The translations under genes were made by a program, and so were the position numbers. Source: Caballeronia sordidicola (GTDB taxonomy: Bacteria; Pseudomonadota; Gammaproteobacteria; Burkholderiales; Burkholderiaceae). From it: a DNA stretch of 64,000 nt. The notes below the pieces were generated by a model, which was not told the origin of the DNA, ran no database searches, and saw only the letters and a program-made list of their open reading frames with translations. Of this stretch, positions 28,896 to 37,702 are shown one piece after another. The stretch is taken from assembly GCF_002220365.1 (NCBI RefSeq), contig NZ_MTHB01000191.1:62001-126000 (forward strand). The letters are read 5' to 3'. Every line of letters starts with the position of its first letter. The first letter of the stretch is position 1.

Positions 28896-30266
28896 ATGAC
28901 TGCTGCACTCAATGCTGTGACCCAAGCTTCCCGCGTGCGGATCGGCGCGGGCGCGGGTTACTCGGGCGATCGCATCGAGCCCGCGGTCGAACTGGCCGAA
29001 CAAGGAGCGCTCGACTATCTCGTGTTCGAGTGCCTGGCAGAGCGAACCATCGCACTTGCACAACAAACGCGGCGAGCGAATCCGGAGCTGGGTTACGACC
29101 CGTTGCTCGAAGCCAGGATGCGCGCCGTGTTGCCGGCCGCCGTGCGTAACGGTGTGAGGATCATCTCGAACATGGGCGCAGCGAATCCGCTGGCGGCGGC
29201 GCGCAAGACGGCATCGGTTGCGCGCGAGCTCGGTTTGCGCGGGCTGAAAATCGCGGCCGTCAGTGGCGACGATGTACTCGATGTCGTGAGGCAAGGGACG
29301 TATCGATTCGAGGAGTCGGGTGACAGTGTCGCCGACTACGAAAGCAGGCTCGTTTCGGCGAACGCGTATCTGGGTGCGGAGCCGATTGTCGATGCGTTGC
29401 AGACCGGCGCCGATATCGTGCTCACTGGCCGCGCGGCCGATCCGTCGTTGTTCACGGCACCGCTGATCCATGCGTTCGGCTGGGCGATGGACGATTGGGA
29501 CACGCTCGGACAGGCGACGGTGGTAGGGCATCTGCTCGAATGCGCTGGGCAGATCACGGGGGGGTATTTTGCCGATCCCGGTTTCAAGGACGTACCGATG
29601 CTCGCGCGCCTCGGTTTTCCGATAGGCGAGGTCGACGCCGATGGCGCCGTCACGATCACCAAGGTCGCGCACGCTGGCGGCCGTGTGACGGAGGCCACGT
29701 GCAAGGAGCAACTGTTGTACGAGATCCACGATCCTTGCCGATATCTGCAGCCCGATGTAGTCGCCGACTTCACGCAGGTTCGCGTGGTGGAAGAGGCGCC
29801 GGATCGGGTACGGGTGAGCGGCGGCCGTGGGACATCGCGGACCGGGACGTTGAAGGTGACCGTGGCTTACGTGGATGGGTTTATCGGCGAGGGGCAGATT
29901 TCGTATGGCGGTCCGGGCGCGCTCGCGCGGGCGAAACTGGCGCTTGAGATTGTGCGTGAACGGCTCGAGATAACCGGCGTTGCGACGAGCGAACTGCGCT
30001 TCGATCTGATCGGTATCGATTCATTGCATGGCGCGACGCTGGGTGAACGTAACGCGCAACCGTATGAGGTTCGTGTGCGTGTCGCTGGCCGTACTGATTC
30101 GATGGAGCAGGCGGTCCGTGTCGGCAATGAAGTCGAGACGCTTTATACAAATGGTCCTGCGGGCGGCGGCGGGGTGACGAAGACTGCTCGTGAAGTGATC
30201 GCGGTGCAGTCGGTTTTGCTGCCGCGAGAACTCGTGCGGCCATCGTTTGAAATGGTGGAGGCTTGA
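28896..30266 (+). CDS. AtuA family protein (DUF1446)
   Basis: The 456-residue cytoplasmic protein belongs to DUF1446, named after AtuA of acyclic terpene utilisation in Pseudomonas. The N-terminal GAGAGYSGDRIEPAVELAE motif, NMGAANPLAAA and DIVLTGRAADPSLF are family hallmarks. The biochemical activity is not established. The start is the second ATG (28896), because AAGGA ends directly at the first ATG and is correctly spaced only for the second. Its partner DUF4387 gene follows after one base; the two domains are also known as single fused proteins. Confidence 0.88.
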   Translation: MTAALNAVTQASRVRIGAGAGYSGDRIEPAVELAEQGALDYLVFECLAERTIALAQQTRRANPELGYDPLLEARMRAVLPAAVRNGVRIISNMGAANPLAAARKTASVARELGLRGLKIAAVSGDDVLDVVRQGTYRFEESGDSVADYESRLVSANAYLGAEPIVDALQTGADIVLTGRAADPSLFTAPLIHAFGWAMDDWDTLGQATVVGHLLECAGQITGGYFADPGFKDVPMLARLGFPIGEVDADGAVTITKVAHAGGRVTEATCKEQLLYEIHDPCRYLQPDVVADFTQVRVVEEAPDRVRVSGGRGTSRTGTLKVTVAYVDGFIGEGQISYGGPGALARAKLALEIVRERLEITGVATSELRFDLIGIDSLHGATLGERNAQPYEVRVRVAGRTDSMEQAVRVGNEVETLYTNGPAGGGGVTKTAREVIAVQSVLLPRELVRPSFEMVEA

Positions 30267-30267
30267 G

Positions 30268-30576
30268 ATGAAACTACGTCTGCTTGCTCATTCCCGAACT
30301 GGCGATAAAGGCAATACGCTGAATGTATCGGTGATCTGTTATGACGCGCGCCATTACGATCATTTGCTCGCGCATGTGACGCCGGAGCGGGTGAAGGCGC
30401 ACTTAAGCGATGTCGTGAAAGGCGATGTGACACGCTTCGAATTGCCGGGGATATTGGCGATGAATTTTGTGCTCGGACGCGCGCTCGGTGGCGGCGTGAC
30501 GCGATCACTCGCGCTCGATGCGCACGGGAAATCGCTGAGCTCGGCGCTGATGGATCTGGAGATTCCCGAGCCTTGA
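30268..30576 (+). CDS. DUF4387 domain protein (AtuA partner)
   Basis: This 102-residue protein consists of one DUF4387 domain, recognised by HSRTGDKGNTLNVSVI and the mid-protein ELPGILAMNFVLGRALGGG. It is nearly always encoded next to or fused to DUF1446 proteins and probably forms a complex with the gene before it. The start is the ATG at 30268, with GGTGGAGG upstream overlapping the end of the AtuA gene. Function unknown. Confidence 0.85.
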   Translation: MKLRLLAHSRTGDKGNTLNVSVICYDARHYDHLLAHVTPERVKAHLSDVVKGDVTRFELPGILAMNFVLGRALGGGVTRSLALDAHGKSLSSALMDLEIPEP

Positions 30577-30761
30577 GGCGTGGAGTCGTTAAGTTGAGCG
30601 CGGAGTCGAATGAGACCGGCTGTAGCGAGCCGAAGGCTCTATGTCGTGTCTCAACACCCTGGCTGTCACCAGGGCGTTCCGGTCATTTAACCGCAAGCAA
30701 TTTCCGACAAACCGGCATCGCCATGACCACCACGTCACGGCGATGCCCCGTCTTCAACCGT

Positions 30762-32402
30762 TCACTCTTCGCTCGTTGCGGCCGCTGTTTTTCGAGGACG
30801 CCGGCTGCCGGGAGCCGTTTTACGCGGCGTCTTTTTCGCTGCGGTTTTCTTGGCCGCGGGCTTGTCCGTGCTCTCGACAGAGTTGGCTGCAGCGGCGCTC
30901 TCAATTGGCGCTTCCGGCTGCGTCTTTGCCACGACTTTCTTCGCCGCTGCTTGACGTCCACGTCGCGCCACGCCGGGCTTAGGTGACGGCGCTTCATTTA
31001 CTTCGCTAGGTTGCACAGGTGTTTCTTCCGTGCGTTCCACGAACACGAATTCTTCCTTAGCCTTGATCGGTAGCGTGAAGAATGGTCGCTCGTCGGCGGC
31101 TTGCGCGTGCATTTGCGCACGAGCTTCGGGTGGCTGTTCCTGTGCTGTATCGAACAGCGGTTCGTGAACCTGCGGCCTTGGGTTCCGATTGTTTCGACGA
31201 TTGCGGTCGCGGCCCTGTCTCGGTCGCGCTTCCACTTGCGCCTCAGGTTGCTGCGTGGTTTGCGGTTCGTCGAAGAGCGGTTCCGCAACCTGCGATCGTG
31301 GGTTCGGTCCGTCTCTGCGATCATGCTCGTCACGCGATTCGGAGTGAGCGTCTGAAGGCGTTGCCGGTTGCGCGTCGCGCTGTTCATCGAAGAGCGGTTC
31401 GGAAACCTGCGGGCGCGGGTTGCGGCCTTTCCTCCGATTCCGGTCGTTACCCGAGCCACTCGAGCCACCCGCATTCCCCGCTTGCCGATTTTCCTTCGGC
31501 ACGGCGGGCGGCTCGATGTCCCTTACGGGCTCCGTCGCGGCCACTGACTGTGTGCGAAAAACAAATGAACCCGACTTTTCGTCCCGTCCCACCTCGAGCA
31601 GACCGCGCGCCTGCGCTTCCTCCAGCAGATTGCCGAACGCGCGAAAGCCGTAGTACGACTCGTTGAAATCGGGCTTGCGCCGCTTGATCGCGCTCTTGAG
31701 AACCGAGGCCCATATCTTGCCGCTCTCGCCGCGCTCGGAGGCGAGGTCATCGAACGTTTCCACCGCAATCGCAATGGCCTTGGCCTTGCGTGCTTCAATT
31801 TCCTGCTTCGGCTGGCGCTCGTCATCCGGTGAGCGCTTCGCCGACGATGCGGCAGCGCTCGCATCCCGTGCGTCGCGTGCTTCACGGGCCTCGCGCGCTT
31901 CACGTTTCGCGATGCTGCGTTGCTGCTCGCGCACGAGGTCATCGTAGAAAATAAATTCATCGCAATTCGCGACGAGCAGGTCGGACGTCGAGTTCTTGAC
32001 GCCTACGCCGATCACTTTCTTCGCGTTCTCGCGCAACTTCGACACGAGCGGCGAGAAGTCCGAGTCACCGCTGATGATGACGAACGTATCGACGTGAGAT
32101 TTCGTGTAGCAGAGATCGAGCGCGTCGACGACGAGCCGGATGTCCGCTGAATTCTTGCCCGACTGACGCACGTGCGGAATTTCGATCAGCTCGAAACTCG
32201 CTTCGTGCATGGCGGCTTTAAAACCTTTGTAGCGATCCCAGTCGCAATAGGCCTTCTTGACGACGATGCTGCCTTTGAGCAGCAGCCGTTCGAGCACCGG
32301 CATGATGTCAAACTTCTCGTACTTCGCGTCGCGCACGCCGAGAGCGACGTTTTCGAAGTCGCAAAACAACGCCATGCTGACGCTATCAGGGGATGAGGCC
32401 AT
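30762..32402 (-). CDS. NYN-LOTUS domain putative ribonuclease with repetitive basic tail
   Basis: The 546-residue protein starts with a NYN/LabA-type PIN-like nuclease domain (about residues 8-157), with acidic residues Asp15 (LFCDFEN), Asp87 (SADIRLVVDAL) and Asp113/Asp115 (SGDSDFS) in catalytic positions. An E/A/R-rich helical linker (158-203) leads to an OST-HTH/LOTUS domain (about 204-283), a likely RNA-binding module. Residues 328-339, 367-378 and 407-418 repeat the motif NPRPQVxEPLFD with basic flanks. The last 65 residues are Lys/Ala/Pro-rich like histone H1. The start at 32402 has GGAG upstream; in-frame codons further 5' have no site. Confidence 0.88.
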   Translation of the reverse strand: MASSPDSVSMALFCDFENVALGVRDAKYEKFDIMPVLERLLLKGSIVVKKAYCDWDRYKGFKAAMHEASFELIEIPHVRQSGKNSADIRLVVDALDLCYTKSHVDTFVIISGDSDFSPLVSKLRENAKKVIGVGVKNSTSDLLVANCDEFIFYDDLVREQQRSIAKREAREAREARDARDASAAASSAKRSPDDERQPKQEIEARKAKAIAIAVETFDDLASERGESGKIWASVLKSAIKRRKPDFNESYYGFRAFGNLLEEAQARGLLEVGRDEKSGSFVFRTQSVAATEPVRDIEPPAVPKENRQAGNAGGSSGSGNDRNRRKGRNPRPQVSEPLFDEQRDAQPATPSDAHSESRDEHDRRDGPNPRSQVAEPLFDEPQTTQQPEAQVEARPRQGRDRNRRNNRNPRPQVHEPLFDTAQEQPPEARAQMHAQAADERPFFTLPIKAKEEFVFVERTEETPVQPSEVNEAPSPKPGVARRGRQAAAKKVVAKTQPEAPIESAAAANSVESTDKPAAKKTAAKKTPRKTAPGSRRPRKTAAATSEE

Positions 32403-32734
32403 AGAAACTCCAGCAGGAATGCCGGGTGTGCACGGCAGTATTAACGAGCGCACATGATATCTGTTTGTGCGGTGGGGTTTGAGAGAGAGAAATAATCGTG
32501 GCGGGAAGAGTCCAGTCAGAGCCTTGAGGTCGCAAGCCGTGCCACGAGCATATCGAGGAATAGACATGGTCTGATCAACGGAATGTCCGGGTTGGCGGCG
32601 CCTGGTTTCTTCGTCACCGACCAGCTTAATTGGATGCTGTCGACCTGCGCCGGCGAACCCTCGCCAGGGGAATCCGGGTTCTCACGTCTGTCCGCGGCCT
32701 TCTCCGGTCGTTGATCCATCGCGGCCCAAATGCG
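32403..32734. other. Gene-free stretch between the NYN gene and tRNA-Leu
   Basis: About 330 bases carry the NYN gene leader and the tail beyond the tRNA terminator. No conserved reading frame or RNA fold is apparent. Confidence 0.4.
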
Positions 32735-32769
32735 AAAAAGCCGTCTCTGCATACGCAGAAACGGCTTTT
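32735..32769 (-). terminator. Intrinsic terminator of tRNA-Leu
   Basis: On the minus strand AAAAGCCGTTTCTGC pairs with GCAGAGACGGCTTTT around a GTAT loop and ends in a T run. It lies just downstream of the tRNA. Confidence 0.88.
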
Positions 32770-32775
32770 CGGAAA

Positions 32776-32860
32776 TGGTGCCCGGGGCCGGAATCGAACC
32801 GGCACGCCTTGCGGCGGGGGATTTTGAGTCCCCTGCGTCTACCAATTTCACCACCCGGGC
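32776..32860 (-). tRNA. tRNA-Leu (anticodon CAA)
   Basis: An 85-base class II tRNA with a long variable arm is encoded with its CCA end. The acceptor arm starts GCCCGGG. The anticodon stem GGGGA/TCCCC encloses the loop CTCAAAA, which gives anticodon CAA, reading UUG. The T arm contains GGTTCGATTCC. A terminator follows. Confidence 0.97.
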
Positions 32861-32996
32861 AAACAGCATTTGAACCAGCCGACTTGGAGACGGAAGAAAT
32901 CCGACACCAACCGGCAAGTCAGCGATTATGCCGAAAATCGTTTCCGCGGGCAAGCCCTTGAGCACGCATGACAGACAACCGCGCTCGCTGATCCAT

Positions 32997-34157
32997 TCAC
33001 TGGCTCAAATATGTGAACTGGCCATTCTTGATGATGCCCATCACGCTTGCCCGCTGATCCAACCCGACGTGATCGGTGGCGCTGGTGTTGACCACGCCGT
33101 TAGGCACAACCAGTTCATGCGCGTGCTCCAGCTCCGAGCGCAATGCCACCCGAAATGCCACCGTGCCAGGCTGCCCGGCCTTCAACGCGCGGCCGACGGC
33201 ATCCTCCAACCGCGGATAGACCCCCGCCGCATCGCCGGCAAACTGCGTGACCGAACCCTTGCCGTATTTCGCCTCGTAAGCATCGACGAAAGCCAGCGCC
33301 GCTTTCTTCGACGGATGGTCAGAGGGCAATGTCCGCGCGACCACCACCGGCTGGGTCGGGAACAACGTGCCTTCCACGTCCTTGCCGCCGAGCTTGATGA
33401 ACTCCGGCGTCGCAATGCCGTGCGTCTGATAAATCGCACCTTTATAACCGCGCTCGATCAGTGTGCGTTCCGGCAACACCGTCGGCGTGCCCGCGCCGGC
33501 AATCAGCACCGCATCGGGTTTCGCGGACATCAGCTTAAGGATCTGCCCGGTCACGCTCGCGTCGGTGCGATTGAAGCGTTCGCTTGCGACCACCTTGATA
33601 TGCCGCAACTCGGCGAACTTCGAAAACTCGTTGAACCAGCTATCGCCGTAACTATCGGCGAAACCGATGAAACCGACCGTCTTCACGTTCCGGTTGACCA
33701 TCGTGCGGGTCATCACGTCGGCCATTGCACGGTCGGTCTGGGCCATCTTGAACGCCCACACCTTCTTGCCCTCCTGGGGCTCGACCACCGATGCCGAGCC
33801 GATCAGCGTGATCATTGGCGTCTGGTATTCGGCCACCGGATCGAGCGCCGCGAGCGCCGCCGGCGTGATGTTCGGTCCGACGATCACATCGACCTTGTCT
33901 TCTGTAATCAGCTTGCGGATATTGCGCACGGCCGCGCCCGGATCGGAGCCATCGTCGAGGATGATGTATTCCGCTTGTTGACCCGCAATCGTCTTCGGCC
34001 ACATCAGCATGGCGTTCTTGCTGGTGATGCCGATGGCGGCCGCCGGACCCGTGCTCGACAAATCGATACCGACTTTCAGTTGCGCGCTAGCCGCTGCACT
34101 GAAAAACGCGAGCGCGCTGAACATCAGCGCCGGGCGCATGAACTTCGACAACTTCAT
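32997..34157 (-). CDS. Periplasmic ligand-binding protein, branched-chain amino-acid type
   Basis: The 386-residue protein has a Sec signal peptide (FMRPALMFSALAFFSAAASA) and a LivK/Leu-Ile-Val-BP fold that begins LKVGIDLSSTGPAAAIG. Internal segments VDVIVGPNITPAALA and GFADSYGDSWFNEF are typical. Unlike the protein at 12.5 kb it has no lipobox or long tether. No permease or ATPase genes flank it, so it may serve a distant transporter or act as a sensor. The ATG at 34157 follows GGAG. Confidence 0.9.
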   Translation of the reverse strand: MKLSKFMRPALMFSALAFFSAAASAQLKVGIDLSSTGPAAAIGITSKNAMLMWPKTIAGQQAEYIILDDGSDPGAAVRNIRKLITEDKVDVIVGPNITPAALAALDPVAEYQTPMITLIGSASVVEPQEGKKVWAFKMAQTDRAMADVMTRTMVNRNVKTVGFIGFADSYGDSWFNEFSKFAELRHIKVVASERFNRTDASVTGQILKLMSAKPDAVLIAGAGTPTVLPERTLIERGYKGAIYQTHGIATPEFIKLGGKDVEGTLFPTQPVVVARTLPSDHPSKKAALAFVDAYEAKYGKGSVTQFAGDAAGVYPRLEDAVGRALKAGQPGTVAFRVALRSELEHAHELVVPNGVVNTSATDHVGLDQRASVMGIIKNGQFTYLSQ

Positions 34158-34289
34158 TTGGATGGTCTCCGCGAAGAGGTGTGGTTTGAAAATGCTGAAG
34201 TGTGGGGCTGACAAAAATCTCGCGGCACGAGTTTCGACGCGATCATCGGCCGCGTCGTACGTCGTTCGTAGGTACTCGAACCCGGTTAA

Positions 34290-35231
34290 TCAAAGCTCGT
34301 AGGTTTCGTGCTCGCCCGACAGCGCCTGCTCGATCAGCTTGCGGTTCATGGAAGGTGAGAGCAGTTCGACCAGCGTGTACACATAACTGCGTAAATACGC
34401 GCCTTGTTTCAAAGCAAGCCGCGTGACGTTCGTGCCGAACAGATGGCCAACAGGCATCGCGCGAAGATGTTTGTCGCGTTCGGGGTTGAACGCGATATCC
34501 GCGAGAATGCCCACGCCCAGACCCAGCTCGACGTAAGTCTTGATCACGTCGGCGTCGATGGCTTCCAGCACGATATCGGGCGTCAGGTGGCGCAGCGCGA
34601 ACGCCTGATTTATTTTCGAGCGGCCGGCGAACGCGTTGTCGTAGGTGATGATCGGGTATTGCGCCAGGTCGTCGAGGGTCAGCAGCTTGCGCTCGAGCAG
34701 CGGATGATCCGGCTGCACCACGGCCACGTGGTGCCACTGAAAGCAGGGCAGCGACACCAGTTCCTTATAGTTGGCAATCGCTTCCGTCGCGATGGCGATA
34801 TCCGCCTGATCGTGTATGACCATTTCGGCGACCTGCGTCGGGCTGCCTTGCAGAATCGAAAGGTGTACCTTCGGAAAACGCTTCTTGAACTCTGCGATGG
34901 CATTCGGCAGCGAATAACGCGCCTGCGTATGCGTGGCGGCGATCACGAGATTGCCCTGATCCTGCGCCGCGTAATCTTTACCAACACGCTTCAGGCTCTC
35001 CACCTCCTGCAAGATTTTTTCCACCGATGCCAGGATAATTCGCCCCGGCTCCGTCAGCGAACGAACCCGCTTGCCGTGACGCGTGAAGATCTCGACCCCG
35101 AGTTCATCCTCCAGTTCGATGATCGCTTTCGATACCCCCGGCTGCGACGTGAACAGCGCTTTCGCGGCTTCGGTGAGGTTGTAGTTCTGGCGGACGGCCT
35201 CGCGCACGAAGCGGAACTGGTGCAGATTCAT
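34290..35231 (-). CDS. cysB: CysB family LysR-type regulator
   Basis: CysB activates sulfate assimilation genes in response to sulfur limitation through N-acetylserine. The 313-residue protein begins MNLHQFRFVREAVRQNYNLT, the CysB/Cbl signature, with the HTH LTEAAKALFTSQPGVSKAI. The effector domain contains TTHTQARY-like THTQARYSLP, the sulfate/acetylserine loop. It is divergent from the cysI operon, which it most likely controls. Paralogs such as SsuR/Cbl are similar, so the symbol rests partly on context. Confidence 0.9.
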   Translation of the reverse strand: MNLHQFRFVREAVRQNYNLTEAAKALFTSQPGVSKAIIELEDELGVEIFTRHGKRVRSLTEPGRIILASVEKILQEVESLKRVGKDYAAQDQGNLVIAATHTQARYSLPNAIAEFKKRFPKVHLSILQGSPTQVAEMVIHDQADIAIATEAIANYKELVSLPCFQWHHVAVVQPDHPLLERKLLTLDDLAQYPIITYDNAFAGRSKINQAFALRHLTPDIVLEAIDADVIKTYVELGLGVGILADIAFNPERDKHLRAMPVGHLFGTNVTRLALKQGAYLRSYVYTLVELLSPSMNRKLIEQALSGEHETYEL

Positions 35232-35450
35232 ATATAACCCACCGGCATATCAAAGTAATTTATCAGTCGTTTGCAATATATAGGAAGTTTATTACTATCG
35301 AGCCAATTTTTCCAATATCGATATCTGTATTTGTCATAAGCAAATGAACGCTTTGTCCGAACGGCGTTCCAGGCAACGACTCTACTGATAGCGACGTGCG
35401 GCGTGGCTAGGACGCCGTACTGACGGAACTACTAAAACTGGGGCCCCCGA
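35232..35450. promoter_or_regulatory. cysB-cysI divergent control region
   Basis: The 219-base gap is strikingly AT-rich between about 35245 and 35350 compared with the flanking genes, as expected for CysB binding sites and the promoters they overlap. CysB sites are poorly conserved, so I do not define one. Confidence 0.5.
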
Positions 35451-37130
35451 ATGTATCAATACGATCAGATCGACCAGAAAATCGTCGACGAACGCGTCGC
35501 TCAATACAGCGACCAAGTGCGCCGTCGTTTGTCGGACGAGTTGAGCGAAGAAGAATTCCGGCCGCTGCGCCTGCAGAACGGTCTGTATTTGCAGCGCCAC
35601 GCTTACATGCACCGCATCGCGATTCCGTATGGCAACTTGCGCAGCGACCAGATGCGCATGCTCGGCACCATCGCGCGTGAGCACGACCGCGGCTACGGCC
35701 ACTTTTCTACGCGTACCAACATCCAGTTCAACTGGATCCAACTCGAAGAAACGCCGGAGATTTTGCGCAAGCTGGCATCGGTGCAAATGCATGGCATTCA
35801 AACATCAGGCAATTGCATCCGCAATATCACCGCCGATCAATTCGCCGGCGTGGCGCCCGATGAAATCGTCGACCCGCGTCCGTGGGCCGAAATCCTGCGG
35901 CAATGGTCGACTTTTCACCCCGAGTTCGCGTGGCTGCCGCGCAAGTTCAAGATCGCGGTGAACGGTTCGGTGGAAGATCGCGCAGCCGTGCAAGTGCACG
36001 ATCTGGGCGTGTATCTGAAGAAGAACGCTGCCGGTGAAGTGGTCGCGAGCATTCTCGCGGGCGGCGGCCTGGGTCGTACGCCGATCGTCGGCGCGATCAT
36101 CAAGGAAGATCTGCCCTGGCAGCATCTGTTGACGTACTGCGAAGCCGTGTTGCGTGTCTATAACCGCTACGGCCGTCGCGACAATATGTATAAGGCGCGG
36201 ATCAAGATTCTCGTGAAGGCGCTGAGCCCCGCGAAGTTCGCGCAGCAAGTGGAAGAGGAGTGGGCGCATTTGAAGGACGGTCCTTCCACGCTCACGCAGG
36301 AAGAGCTCGAGCGCGTGTCGCAGTTCTTCGCACCGCCCGCGTATGAAAAGTTGCCGGATACAGATGCATCGTATGAAAAACATCTCATCGACAGCAAGCC
36401 GTTCGCGCGCTGGATCGAACGCAACGTGCGTCCGCACAAGGTGCCGGGTTATGCATCGGTGACGTTGTCGCTGAAGCCAACCGGCATTGCGCCGGGCGAT
36501 GCAACGGACACACAGATGGAAGCAGTAGCCGATCTCGCCGATGAATTCTCGTTCGGTGAAATCCGCGTCTCGCACGAGCAGAACCTGATCCTCGCGAACG
36601 TGAAGAAGCGCGATCTGTTCACGGTGTGGGAACGCGCGAAGGCGCTGGGTTTCGCGACATCGAATATTGGTTTGCTGACTGACATCATTGCTTGCCCGGG
36701 CGGCGATTTCTGTTCGCTCGCGAATGCGAAGTCGATCCCGATTGCGCAAGCTATTCAAGAGCGTTTCAGCGATCTCGATTATGTGTACGACCTTGGCGAC
36801 CTGACGCTCAACATCTCGGGTTGTATCAACGCGTGCGGTCATCATCACATCGGCAACATCGGTGTGCTGGGTGTCGATAAAGACGGCTCGGAGTGGTATC
36901 AGGTCACGCTTGGCGGCGAGCAAAGCTCGGGCGCAACGGGCGCGCATCTTGGCCGCGTGATCGGCCCGTCGTTCTCGGCGGAAGAGATGCCCGACGTGGT
37001 GTCGCAAGTGATCGATACGTTCGTCGAGAACCGCATTGAAGGCGAGCGTTTCATCGAGACGTATGGCCGTATCGGCATCGCACCGTTCAAGGAACGCGTG
37101 TATGCGTCGCGCCAGCCGGCGCATGCCTGA
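35451..37130 (+). CDS. cysI: Sulfite reductase, hemoprotein subunit
   Basis: CysI reduces sulfite to sulfide with six electrons, using siroheme bridged to a [4Fe-4S] cluster. The 559 residues contain the N-terminal ferredoxin-like half-domains (STRTNIQFNWIQL). The cluster/siroheme cysteines are in ACPGGDFC and GCINACGHHH. No flavoprotein cysJ is present, so the electron donor is probably a ferredoxin or another reductase. It begins the cysI-DUF934-cysH-cysD-cysN-cobA operon. Confidence 0.96.
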   Translation: MYQYDQIDQKIVDERVAQYSDQVRRRLSDELSEEEFRPLRLQNGLYLQRHAYMHRIAIPYGNLRSDQMRMLGTIAREHDRGYGHFSTRTNIQFNWIQLEETPEILRKLASVQMHGIQTSGNCIRNITADQFAGVAPDEIVDPRPWAEILRQWSTFHPEFAWLPRKFKIAVNGSVEDRAAVQVHDLGVYLKKNAAGEVVASILAGGGLGRTPIVGAIIKEDLPWQHLLTYCEAVLRVYNRYGRRDNMYKARIKILVKALSPAKFAQQVEEEWAHLKDGPSTLTQEELERVSQFFAPPAYEKLPDTDASYEKHLIDSKPFARWIERNVRPHKVPGYASVTLSLKPTGIAPGDATDTQMEAVADLADEFSFGEIRVSHEQNLILANVKKRDLFTVWERAKALGFATSNIGLLTDIIACPGGDFCSLANAKSIPIAQAIQERFSDLDYVYDLGDLTLNISGCINACGHHHIGNIGVLGVDKDGSEWYQVTLGGEQSSGATGAHLGRVIGPSFSAEEMPDVVSQVIDTFVENRIEGERFIETYGRIGIAPFKERVYASRQPAHA

Positions 37131-37162
37131 TCTGCTACGTTGAGTCGCTAAGGAATAAGCAC

Positions 37163-37702
37163 ATGGCTTTGATAATCAAGAATCGCGAAGTTGTTGAAGA
37201 CGACTGGACCGTGGTGCGTGCCGGTGAAGACGGCACGCTGCCCGCAGTCGATGCATTGTTGCCAGGGAAGGTGATCGTGCCGTTCACGTGGTGGAAAGAG
37301 CACAAGAGCGCGCTGAGCGCGGCGCACCAGAAAGAACCAATCGGCATCTGGCTCGCCCCGGACGATGAACCTGCGGAATTGGTCGAAGACTTCGACAAGA
37401 TCGCGCTGATCGCCGTCGATTTCCCGAAGTTCAGCGATGGCCGTGGTTTCAGCATCGGCCGTTTGCTGCGCGAGCGGTATCACTGGACCGGTGAGTTGCG
37501 GGCTATCGGCGACGTGCTGCGCGATCAGTTGCGCTTTCACGCACGTTGCGGCTTTGACGCGTTCGCCGTACGCGCCGATAAAGACATTCACGACGCACTG
37601 AATGCGTTCGGTGAGTTGAGCATCCCGTACCAGGGCGCTGTGGACAATCCGGAACCGCTGTTCCGCCGTCGTGGCGCAGCCGCTGCCGGAGCGTCTGCAT
37701 GA
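37163..37702 (+). CDS. DUF934 family protein
   Basis: This 179-residue soluble protein belongs to DUF934, seen mainly between cysI and cysH in proteobacteria. It contains IAVDFPKFSDGRGFSIGRLL and LRDQLRFHARCGFDAF, the conserved core. Its function is unknown; the location suggests it helps sulfite reductase, for example in electron delivery or assembly. The 3' end overlaps the cysH start (ATGA), so the two are translationally coupled. Confidence 0.9.
   Translation: MALIIKNREVVEDDWTVVRAGEDGTLPAVDALLPGKVIVPFTWWKEHKSALSAAHQKEPIGIWLAPDDEPAELVEDFDKIALIAVDFPKFSDGRGFSIGRLLRERYHWTGELRAIGDVLRDQLRFHARCGFDAFAVRADKDIHDALNAFGELSIPYQGAVDNPEPLFRRRGAAAAGASA

Noticed and set aside
31082-31666. Plus-strand frame opposite the NYN gene
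   Set aside because: An Arg/Pro-rich mirror of the repeated tail of the real protein, with no start signal.
36692-37124. Shadow frames inside cysI
   Set aside because: They lie fully within a gene of certain identity on the other frame or strand.
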